Below, in pieces: positions 1 through 5,069 of a stretch of 5,069 nucleotides of DNA (position 1 is its first letter; each line of letters opens with the position of its first letter). Source of the stretch: Lysobacteraceae bacterium (lineage in GTDB: Bacteria; Pseudomonadota; Gammaproteobacteria; Xanthomonadales; Xanthomonadaceae); NCBI GenBank assembly GCA_004173415.1, contig SEHC01000220.1, forward strand, positions 1-5,069. The letters are read 5' to 3'. The notes under the pieces are model-generated. The model did not search any database. It was not told the DNA's origin and was given only the letters and a program-made list of their open reading frames with translations. A program made the translations under genes and the position numbers.

Positions 1-58
1 CTAACGCCTGAATTAAGCCGACCCGCGAAGCGGGTTCGGCTTGAATGAATTGTTAGGA
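1..58 (-). repeat. attC site of cassette 2 (short type, left end cut by window edge)
   Basis: Read on the minus strand, the site opens with a TCCTAAC core (R'', 58-52) and closes with GTTAG at 5-1, the beginning of the R' core; its last bases lie outside the window. Between them is a near-perfect folded stem. On the plus strand AAGCCG (15-20) pairs with CGGCTT (37-42) and ACCCGC (21-26) pairs with GCGGGT (30-35), closed by a GAA loop. One unpaired base at 36 is the kind of extrahelical base that orients IntI on the folded bottom strand. Length and sequence resemble the short, roughly 60-base attC of aadA-type cassettes. The first R'' base is T where the consensus has a purine. Confidence 0.88.
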
Positions 59-439
59 GCCGCCCGACGGAATTTGTAGCGGCGCACACACGTCTCCGAA
101 CTTTAAAGACAATAACCGATCTGTAGCCTGCGCAAAAAGCTGAGCGCCAATAGTATCGTCAGCATCCGGCCCATCGGCTGCAGAAGCAGGTAGATAGATC
201 ACCTGTCCGTCCTTTGAGACACTGCCCGAATTGGCCGCGGCCCCAGAAATAATAAAGAACTGCACGGTGCGCGGATCATTGTCCGGTGGAGTAGCCAGGG
301 TTGCGTCTGGGATAACCAATGGCTGGATGGACTGCAGAAGCGCAACTCTCTCGGCTTTACAGTCGATCGGAACCGCTGAGTGTGCAGATTGAGCCTCAGT
401 ACCAGCTAAGAGTAGCGCTATGAGAAGCAGTGATGTCAT
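53..439 (-). CDS. Cassette 2: small probable exported protein of unknown function (128 aa)
   Basis: I do not recognise the family. The chosen ATG (439-437) lies just after the attC of the preceding cassette, with AGGTG at 449-445 as a possible ribosome binding site. The same frame stays open further upstream, but only through the attC of cassette 1, so a longer start is unlikely. Residues 4-12 are a run of Leu/Ile/Ala followed by small residues, consistent with a short Sec signal peptide cleaved near residue 18 or 21. The region before the hydrophobic run carries no basic residue, which is atypical. The mature part has two cysteines (C27, C118) near its ends that could form a disulfide in the periplasm. 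It also has a Pro/Asp-rich stretch around residues 50-57 and a Gly/Ala/Ser-rich middle. The TAA stop is part of the attC core, so the ORF fills the cassette. A secreted or periplasmic role is inference only. Confidence 0.72.
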   Translation of the reverse strand: MTSLLLIALLLAGTEAQSAHSAVPIDCKAERVALLQSIQPLVIPDATLATPPDNDPRTVQFFIISGAAANSGSVSKDGQVIYLPASAADGPDADDTIGAQLFAQATDRLLSLKFGDVCAPLQIPSGGS

Positions 440-444
440 TGCGG

Positions 445-449
445 CACCT
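445..449 (-). promoter_or_regulatory. Ribosome binding site of cassette 2, formed by the attC core
   Basis: On the minus strand AGGTG is followed by five bases (CCGCA) and then ATG. The AGG comes from the R' core GTTAGGT of the upstream attC. If used, translation of cassette 2 depends on the recombination junction itself. The spacing is slightly short but within the usable range. This match supports the ATG at 439 over starts further upstream. Confidence 0.5.
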
Positions 450-557
450 AACGCCTGAGTTAAGCCGGACCGCGCAGTGGAGGCAAAGGCATGGCAAGCT
501 TTTCCTGCCATGACTTTGCTGTAACGAAGCGGTTTCGGCTTGAACGAATTGTTAGGC
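446..557 (-). repeat. attC site of cassette 1 (long type, 112 bases)
   Basis: On the minus strand the site runs from the R'' core GCCTAAC (557-551) to the R' core GTTAGGT (452-446). Both cores match the integron consensus (RYYYAAC and GTTRRRY). The inner arms repeat those of the other attC in the window. On the plus strand AAGCCG (462-467) pairs with CGGCTT (536-541) and ACCGC (469-473) pairs with GCGGT (529-533); the mismatched bases 468 and 534-535 give the extrahelical position. The central part folds into a second hairpin: GCAAAG (483-488) with CTTTGC (514-519) and CATGGCA (490-496) with TGCCATG (506-512). This makes a long imperfect cruciform, as expected of a site recombined in folded single-stranded form. 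Confidence 0.92.
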
Positions 558-755
558 GGCGTGTCCAGATGACCGCCGCCCGAGTAAGAACCCCAAAACC
601 CAGAGTAGCGCAACCGGAGCGAGTGTCCATACAAGCCACGAGGCGGTCTTGAGGCCAACACGGAATGGCGCAGATGCAATGCCGGTAGCATCGACAGACC
701 AAAACGGATTGGGTGCGATAGATGCGGCGATTTGTCCAATTGATGGATAGGTCAA
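552..755 (-). CDS. Cassette 1: small one-helix membrane protein of unknown function (67 aa), N-terminus uncertain
   Basis: I do not recognise the family. The frame encodes a strongly hydrophobic segment at about residues 40-58 (Trp/Leu/Val/Ala-rich), followed by two arginines and a short tail rich in Ser, Gly and Ala. This suggests a single membrane helix near the C-terminus with the basic residues on the cytoplasmic side. The TAA stop is contributed by the R'' core of attC, a typical cassette arrangement that favours this frame over the overlapping ones. The start is weak: the only usable start codon in frame is TTG at 755, there is no convincing ribosome binding site, and it lies five bases from the divergent integrase start. 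The frame is open beyond it, up to a stop at 800-798 inside intI. The true 5' end may therefore have been lost when the attI region was rearranged, leaving a C-terminal fragment. Confidence 0.5.
   Translation of the reverse strand: MTYPSIGQIAASIAPNPFWSVDATGIASAPFRVGLKTASWLVWTLAPVALLWVLGFLLGRRSSGHAA
745..751 (+). promoter_or_regulatory. Probable ribosome binding site of intI
   Basis: GGATAGG lies eight bases upstream of the TTG at 760. This is good Shine-Dalgarno-like spacing and the main reason for accepting a TTG start. An in-frame TAG stop at 748-750 excludes any longer start in this frame. Confidence 0.45.
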
Positions 756-759
756 ATAC

Positions 760-1599
760 TTGCTGGATCGGGTCCGTGACTGTTGCCGCGTCCGCCATTA
801 CAGTCTGCGTACCGAACGAGCCTATGTGGACTGGATCCGCAGGTTCGTGGTCGCAAACGACAAGCGCCATCCGCGCACGATGGGGGCGCCGGAGGTCGAG
901 GCATTCCTGTCCACGCTGGCGACCACCCACGATGTGGCCGCCAGTACCCAGAACCAGGCGCTGTCGGCGCTGCTGTTCCTGTACCGCGAGGTGCTGGGGA
1001 TGCAGTTGCCGTGGATGGAGTCGGTGGTGCGGGCCAAGCGGCCGCAGAAGATCCCGGCAGTGCTGTCGCGCGACGAGGTCGGGCGCCTGCTCGCGCTGAT
1101 GGATGGCGTGCGCAACGGCAAGGGCGGCAAGGACCGACGGGTGCCGTTGCCGCGGCGCCTGCGCGAGCGGCTGCTCGAGCAGGTCGAGCGGGTCCGCGTG
1201 CAGCACGGCCGGGACCTGGCCGGGGGAGCTGGCGAGGTGTACCTGCCACATGCGCTGGCCCGCAAGTATCCCAACGCCGGGCGCCAGTTCTGCTGGCAAT
1301 ACGTGTTTCCTTCGCCGCGCGAATCCAGGGACCCGCGCAGCGGCCGTGTGCGCCGCCACCATATCGACGAAGGCGTGCTGCAGCGCGCGGTGAAAGTGGC
1401 GCGCGACCGCGCCGGGATCGACAAGCCGGCCAGTTGCCACACCCTGCGCCACTCCTTCGCCACCCACCTGCTCGAATCCGGGCAGGACATCCGCACCGTG
1501 CAGGAGCTGATGGGGCACAAGGACGTCTCCACCACCCAGATCTACACCCATGTGCTGGGCCGCGGCGCCCATGGCGTGCTCAGCCCGCTGGATCAGTGA
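760..1599 (+). CDS. intI: Integron integrase IntI with in-frame loss of box I (279 aa, probably inactive)
   Basis: This is a tyrosine recombinase of the integron integrase family, which joins attI and attC sites. The N-terminal SAM-like DNA-binding domain (residues about 1-90) has the typical HYSLRTERAY motif at 13-22 and the QNQALSALLFLYREVL motif. The IntI-specific insert that separates IntI from XerC/XerD is present around residues 159-201 (LPHALARKYPNAG, then DPRSGRVRRHH). Visible catalytic residues are K121 in GKGGKDR, H227 and R230 in HTLRHS, H253 in MGHKD, and the nucleophile Y262 in IYTHV. Compared with class 1 IntI1 recalled from memory, about 35 residues are missing between G116 and V117, including the TGMR box I with the first catalytic arginine. 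The reading frame is kept, but recombination activity is very unlikely. The start is TTG, the only usable start in this frame. The gene is divergent from the cassettes and could also be classed as a pseudogene. Confidence 0.9.
   Translation: MLDRVRDCCRVRHYSLRTERAYVDWIRRFVVANDKRHPRTMGAPEVEAFLSTLATTHDVAASTQNQALSALLFLYREVLGMQLPWMESVVRAKRPQKIPAVLSRDEVGRLLALMDGVRNGKGGKDRRVPLPRRLRERLLEQVERVRVQHGRDLAGGAGEVYLPHALARKYPNAGRQFCWQYVFPSPRESRDPRSGRVRRHHIDEGVLQRAVKVARDRAGIDKPASCHTLRHSFATHLLESGQDIRTVQELMGHKDVSTTQIYTHVLGRGAHGVLSPLDQ
1105..1113 (+). other. Internal deletion junction in intI
   Basis: Codons G116, V117 and R118 lie here. To the left the protein follows IntI up to the residues just before box I (LLALMDG). 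To the right it resumes at the beta-strand with the catalytic lysine (VRNGKGGKDR). The missing stretch would be about 105 bases, a multiple of three. GTGCGC at the junction could be the remnant of a short direct repeat at which slippage took place; that mechanism is inference. Confidence 0.75.
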
Positions 1600-1616
1600 G
1601 CCGCGCCCAGCGCGGC
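1600..1616 (+). terminator. GC-rich hairpin directly after intI
   Basis: GCCGCGC (1600-1606) and GCGCGGC (1610-1616) form a perfect seven-base-pair stem with a CCA loop, starting one base after the intI stop codon. No T-run follows, so it is not a canonical intrinsic terminator. It may still slow or attenuate read-through into the downstream gene, or it may be chance in GC-rich DNA. Confidence 0.35.
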
Positions 1617-1674
1617 GTGGTGGCTTCACGGCCCACTTCCGGAGCCGATGCAATGATGGCCGGCCCTACTCCAC

Positions 1675-1679
1675 GGTGA
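1675..1679 (+). promoter_or_regulatory. Possible ribosome binding site of the glucan synthase gene
   Basis: GGTGA lies ten bases upstream of the ATG at 1690 and is the best purine-rich match there. It is weak. I see no convincing -35/-10 pair in the 90 bases between intI and this gene, so its promoter is unresolved. Confidence 0.3.
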
Positions 1680-1689
1680 CCGCATCTTC

Positions 1690-4600
1690 ATGCCTACTGC
1701 CTGGCGGATCTTCGGTCGATGGCTGCGCCTGCGCCGGCGCATCTGGCGCTGGCAACGGGCGGCGACGCAGAAAACCCCGCTGCCCGAGGAACTGCTGCGA
1801 TCGCAGCTGCTCAGCGCCGAGCAGATGGAATGGCGCGGCAAGGCGCTGGCCCGCGACCACCGCCTGCATGCGCGTCCGCAACCGGACCTGCTGCTGGCCC
1901 GTCTGAAGGAGAACGAGGGCCTGCTGGACGACGCCAGCACCCTGCTGGCCACGATGGTCAAGGACGAAGTACGGATCACGCCGGCCGGCGAGTGGCTGCT
2001 GGACAACTACTACCTGGTCGAGGAACAGATCCGCACCGCGCGCCGGCACCTGCCCAAGGGCTACAGCCGCGAACTGCCGTCGCTGAGCAAGGGCCCCTCC
2101 GCCGGCCTGCCGCGCGTCTATGACCTGGCCACCCAGGCCATCGCCCATGGCGACGGCCGGGTCGACGAGGAAACCCTGGGCCGCTTCATCCGCGCCTACC
2201 AGTCGGTCAGCCCGTTGAAGATGGGCGAACTGTGGGCCATTCCGATCATGCTGCGCCTGGCCCTGATCGAGAACCTGCGGCGCATGGCGGTGCGGGTGAT
2301 GCGCGATGGGGTGGACCACCGCCTGGCCGGGGAATGGGCCTCGCTGCTCAACGAAACCGCCTCGACCAATCCGAAGGACGTGGTCCTGGTGGTGGCGGAC
2401 ATGGCCCGCTCCGGGCCGCCGCTGTCCGGCGCGTTCGTGGCCGAACTGACCCGCGGCATGCAGGGCCGCAGCGCGGCGCTGTCGATGCCGGTGGCCTGGG
2501 TCGAGCAATGGGTGGCCGCCGGCGGCCACAGCATCGAGGAGCTGGTCCACGCCGAGAGCCAGCAGCAGGCCGCCGACCAGGTATCGATCAGCAACAGCAT
2601 CGGCAGCCTGCGTTTCCTGGCGAACATGGACTGGCGCGATTTCGTCGAGGCGATGAGCCTGGTCGAGCAGGTGCTGGGCGAGGACCCGGCCGGCACCTAC
2701 CCGCTGATGGACTTCAACACCCGCGACGCCTACCGCCATGTGGTCGAGAAGGCGGCCAGGCAGAGCGGCGCCGACGAAGTCGACGTGGCCCGCTGCATCC
2801 TGCAACTGGCCGGCGCGCACGCCGGCAGCGGCGACATCCACGCCCATGTCGGCTACTACCTGGTGGACGAGGGCATCGTCCAGGCGCGGGCGGCGATCGC
2901 CGGCCTGCCCGGCGCGACCAGTCCGGCGCGCCTGCGCGTGCGCCGGGTCCCGTTGCCGCTGTACCTGGCGCCGATCGGGGCCATCGCCCTGGGCTTCAGC
3001 TGGGCGCTGGTCTCCGAGGCCAGCGCCGACCGCTTCGACTGGCCGTGGCTGTGCCTGGTCGCCCTGCTCGGGCTGATCGCCTTCAGCGAACTGGGCATCG
3101 CCCTGGTCAACTGGGCGGCGACCCTGCTGGTGCCGCCGCAGCCGTTGCCACGGATGGACTATTCCAAGTCCATCCCGCCCCACTCGCGCACCCTGGTGGT
3201 GGTGCCCAGCATGATCGGCAGCATCGAAGGCATCGATGCGCTGGTCGAAGGCCTGGAAGTGCGGTTCCTGGCCAATCGCGACGCGCACCTGCACTTCGCC
3301 CTGCTGACCGACTTCCTTGATGCCGACCGTGAAGTGCTGGACACCGATGCGGTGCTGGTCGAGCACGCCGCGGCGCAGATCGACCGCCTCAACGCGCGCT
3401 ATGCGCCCGAGCGGATCGAGGAAGGCGCCGGCGACCTGTTCTTCCTGTTCCACCGGCCGCGGCAGTGGAACCCGCGCGAAGGCGCGTGGATCGGCTACGA
3501 GCGCAAGCGCGGCAAGCTGGCCGCGCTCAACCGGCTGTTGCGTGGCGGCGGCGACGAGGCCTTCATGCGCATCGCCGGCGACATCGCGCGCCTGGCCGCG
3601 GTGCGCTACGTCATCACCCTGGACACCGACACGCGCCTGCCGCGCGATGCGGCGCGCGAATTCATCGCCACCCTGGCCCATCCGCTCAACCAGGCCCGCT
3701 TCGACGAGCGCAAGCGCCGCGTCACCCGCGGCTACGGCATCCTCCAGCCCAGCGTCGGCAGCAGCATGGGCGGGCGCGTGGCCTCTCGCTATGCGCGCAT
3801 GTACGGCAGCGAGCCGGGCATCGATCCGTACACGCGGACGGTCTCGGACGTGTACCAGGACCTGTTCGGCGAAGGCTCCTTCGTCGGCAAGGGCATCTAC
3901 GACGTGGATGCCTTCGAGCATGCGCTGGAAGACCGCTTCCCCGAGAACCGCGTCCTCAGCCACGACCTGCTGGAAGGCTGCTACGCACGCGCCGGGCTGG
4001 TCAGCGACGTGCGCCTGTTCGAGGACTACCCGGCCCGCTACGCCGCCGACGTCAAGCGTCGCTACCGCTGGATCCGCGGCGACTGGCAACTGCTGCCCTG
4101 GCTGATGCCGTGGGTGCCGCGGATGCAGGGCGGCTTCGAGCGCAACCCGCTGTCGTGGCTGTCGCGCGGCAAGCTGCTGGACAACCTGCGCCGCAGCCTG
4201 GTGCCGGCGGCGGCCACCGCGCTGCTGGTGATCGGCTGGGCGCTGCTGCCGCAGGCGCTGTCGTGGACGTTGTGGGTACTGAGCCTGATGCTGCTGCCGG
4301 CGCTGGTGCCTGCCCTGCGTGAGGTCTTCGCCAAGCCGTTGGACATGACCCTGGAAACGCACCTGCTGCAGGTGCTGGAATCCTGCGCGCGCCAGTTGCA
4401 CCGGGCCGCGGTCAACCTGGCCTGCCTGCCCTACGAAGCCTTCTTCAGCCTGGGCGCGATCGCGCGCACCGCCTGGCGCATGCTCCTGAGCCGGCGCCAC
4501 CTGCTGCAGTGGAATCCTTCCAGCGAAGTCGAGCGCAGCCTCGGCAGCGGTGTAGCCGCCGAGCTGCGCAGCATGTGGTTTTCGCCGCTGTTCGCGCTGA

Positions 4601-5069
4601 CCGTGGCCGCGCTGCTGGGCCGGCTGAATCCGACCGCGCTGTGGGTGGCCGCGCCGATCCTGCTGCTGTGGCTGCTGTCGCCGCCGCTGATGGCGTGGAT
4701 GGGCAAGCCGCCGCGGCAACGCTCGGCCGAACTGTCGCCCGCCCAGCTAGCCTTCCTGGGACGGCTGTCGCGCCGGACCTGGGCGTTCTTCGAGACCTGG
4801 ATCCGTGCCGAGGACCACTGGCTGCCACCGGACAACATCCAGGAGCATCCGTCGCTGGTCGTGGCCCGGCGCACGTCGCCGACCAACATCGGGCTCTCGC
4901 TGCTGGCCAACCTGTCGGCGCTGGACTTCGGCTACCTGCAGGTCGTTGGGGTGCTCGAGCGCACCCAGCGCACCCTGGCCACGATGGAAAACCTGGCCCG
5001 CCACCGCGGCCATTTCTACAACTGGTACGACACCGAAACCCTGCAGCCGTTGCCGCCGCATTACGTGTC
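1690..5069 (+). CDS. ndvB: Cyclic beta-1,2-glucan synthase, NdvB/ChvB family (N-terminal 1126 residues, 3' end outside window)
   Basis: This is a large inner-membrane enzyme that builds cyclic beta-1,2-glucan from UDP-glucose; in relatives the product goes to the periplasm and matters for osmoadaptation and host interaction. ATG 1690 is the only start in frame after a TGA at 1654, and the N-terminus looks complete. The basic start leads to the family motif GEWLLDN (100-106), then MGELWAIPIMLRLALIENLR (178-197). Membrane segments lie at about 423-441 and 453-480. The GT84 domain follows: LVVVPSMIGS from 502, ITLDTDTRLPRD with the acidic DTD at 645-647, GEGSFVGKGIYD (727-738), HDLLEG (758-763) and RRYRWIRGDWQ (790-800). 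More membrane segments lie at about 838-877 and 962-1000. From about 1018 the glycoamylase-like domain begins, with LPPDN, RTSPTNIGL and HFYNWYDT. The full family length is about 2800 residues, so the GH94-like part is beyond the edge. High-GC codon use, unlike the cassettes. Confidence 0.95.
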   Translation, partial: MPTAWRIFGRWLRLRRRIWRWQRAATQKTPLPEELLRSQLLSAEQMEWRGKALARDHRLHARPQPDLLLARLKENEGLLDDASTLLATMVKDEVRITPAGEWLLDNYYLVEEQIRTARRHLPKGYSRELPSLSKGPSAGLPRVYDLATQAIAHGDGRVDEETLGRFIRAYQSVSPLKMGELWAIPIMLRLALIENLRRMAVRVMRDGVDHRLAGEWASLLNETASTNPKDVVLVVADMARSGPPLSGAFVAELTRGMQGRSAALSMPVAWVEQWVAAGGHSIEELVHAESQQQAADQVSISNSIGSLRFLANMDWRDFVEAMSLVEQVLGEDPAGTYPLMDFNTRDAYRHVVEKAARQSGADEVDVARCILQLAGAHAGSGDIHAHVGYYLVDEGIVQARAAIAGLPGATSPARLRVRRVPLPLYLAPIGAIALGFSWALVSEASADRFDWPWLCLVALLGLIAFSELGIALVNWAATLLVPPQPLPRMDYSKSIPPHSRTLVVVPSMIGSIEGIDALVEGLEVRFLANRDAHLHFALLTDFLDADREVLDTDAVLVEHAAAQIDRLNARYAPERIEEGAGDLFFLFHRPRQWNPREGAWIGYERKRGKLAALNRLLRGGGDEAFMRIAGDIARLAAVRYVITLDTDTRLPRDAAREFIATLAHPLNQARFDERKRRVTRGYGILQPSVGSSMGGRVASRYARMYGSEPGIDPYTRTVSDVYQDLFGEGSFVGKGIYDVDAFEHALEDRFPENRVLSHDLLEGCYARAGLVSDVRLFEDYPARYAADVKRRYRWIRGDWQLLPWLMPWVPRMQGGFERNPLSWLSRGKLLDNLRRSLVPAAATALLVIGWALLPQALSWTLWVLSLMLLPALVPALREVFAKPLDMTLETHLLQVLESCARQLHRAAVNLACLPYEAFFSLGAIARTAWRMLLSRRHLLQWNPSSEVERSLGSGVAAELRSMWFSPLFALTVAALLGRLNPTALWVAAPILLLWLLSPPLMAWMGKPPRQRSAELSPAQLAFLGRLSRRTWAFFETWIRAEDHWLPPDNIQEHPSLVVARRTSPTNIGLSLLANLSALDFGYLQVVGVLERTQRTLATMENLARHRGHFYNWYDTETLQPLPPHYV

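Larger units (their letters stand above)
1..1599. mobile_element. Chromosomal integron: intI plus two minus-strand gene cassettes with attC sites
   Basis: An integrase gene on the plus strand lies divergent from two small minus-strand ORFs, each followed by an attC site. This is the classical layout of an integron platform and its cassette array. The cassette part (1 to about 755) is visibly less GC-rich than the integrase and the flanking gene, as is usual for cassettes of mixed origin. There are no transposase genes or terminal repeats, and the right flank is a large housekeeping-type gene, so a sedentary chromosomal integron is more likely than a mobile class 1-type one. The left end is not reached, because the window stops inside the attC of cassette 2. 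The platform appears degenerate: IntI lacks its box I region and no standard attI is recognisable. Confidence 0.85.

Noticed and set aside
440..739. Upstream extension of cassette 2 to 228 residues, running through the attC of cassette 1.
   Set aside because: The frame is open by chance, but the extra part crosses attC and overlaps cassette 1 in another frame, has a Pro/His/Arg-rich sequence and starts with TTG. The ATG at 439 just after the attC core is the normal cassette start.
720..755. Possible cassette promoter on the minus strand with TTGACC (755-750) as -35.
   Set aside because: No acceptable -10 element at 16-18 bases spacing; the hexamer alone is not enough.
732..760. Possible sigma70 promoter for intI: TTGTCC (732-737), 17 bases, AATACT (755-760).
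   Set aside because: Only partial matches, and the -10 would overlap the intI start codon. It could not drive the full ORF from the TTG with a leader.
720..800. LexA (SOS) box in front of intI, as known for many integron integrases.
   Set aside because: I found no CTG-N10-CAG palindrome of LexA type upstream of the start.
460..1653. A 397-codon minus-strand frame covering intI and cassette 1.
   Set aside because: It runs antisense to the clear integrase motifs, has a low-complexity His/Gln/Arg composition and ends inside an attC. It is a shadow frame.
2232..4322. Long plus-strand frames at 2232-3320, 3317-4105 and 3465-4322.
   Set aside because: They lie in the other two frames of the NdvB gene, have Arg/Gly/Ala/Pro-rich low-complexity products and no domain motifs.
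1666..4719. A 1017-codon open frame on the minus strand opposite the glucan synthase gene.
   Set aside because: It is rich in Gln, Arg, His, Ala and Gly with no recognisable domain, as expected for the antisense of a GC-rich gene with strong codon bias. The plus strand in this region shows continuous NdvB-family motifs.

Overview
The window reads as a chromosomal (sedentary) integron end joined to a housekeeping envelope-polysaccharide gene, in a GC-rich gammaproteobacterium. The strongly GC-biased codon use, an IntI of the environmental/Xanthomonas-like type and a cyclic-glucan synthase of the NdvB family together suggest the Xanthomonadaceae (Xanthomonas, Lysobacter, Pseudoxanthomonas or relatives). 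That placement is an inference from memory of protein families, not from a search.

Left part (1 to about 755, minus strand, visibly less GC-rich): two gene cassettes, each made of one small ORF followed by an attC recombination site. Cassette 1, next to the integrase, encodes a 67-residue one-helix membrane protein of unknown function and ends in a long attC (446-557). Cassette 2 encodes a 128-residue probable exported protein of unknown function and ends in a short attC (1-58) that is cut by the window edge. The array therefore probably continues to the left. In both cassettes the TAA stop codon is part of the attC core.

Middle (760-1599, plus strand): the integron integrase gene intI, divergent from the cassettes as in a classical integron. 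The frame is open from a TTG start to a normal C-terminus, but about 35 residues are missing in frame. The lost piece contains box I with the first catalytic arginine. The integrase is therefore very probably unable to recombine, and the array is probably frozen. No canonical attI site fits between the intI start and the first cassette ORF, which points to a second rearrangement at this junction.

Right part (1690 to the end, plus strand): the first 1126 codons of a large NdvB/ChvB-type cyclic beta-1,2-glucan synthase. It has an N-terminal family region, two membrane segments, the GT84 glucosyltransferase domain, further membrane segments and the start of the glycoamylase-like domain. Its C-terminal GH94-like half lies beyond the window. 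It is separated from intI by 90 bases containing a perfect GC-rich hairpin. The integron and the glucan synthase have no evident functional link: the synthase looks like the chromosomal flank of the integron.

I see no CRISPR, tRNA, rRNA or insertion sequence. The most unusual content is the decayed but still open integrase, the apparent loss of attI, and two cassette proteins that I cannot assign to any family.
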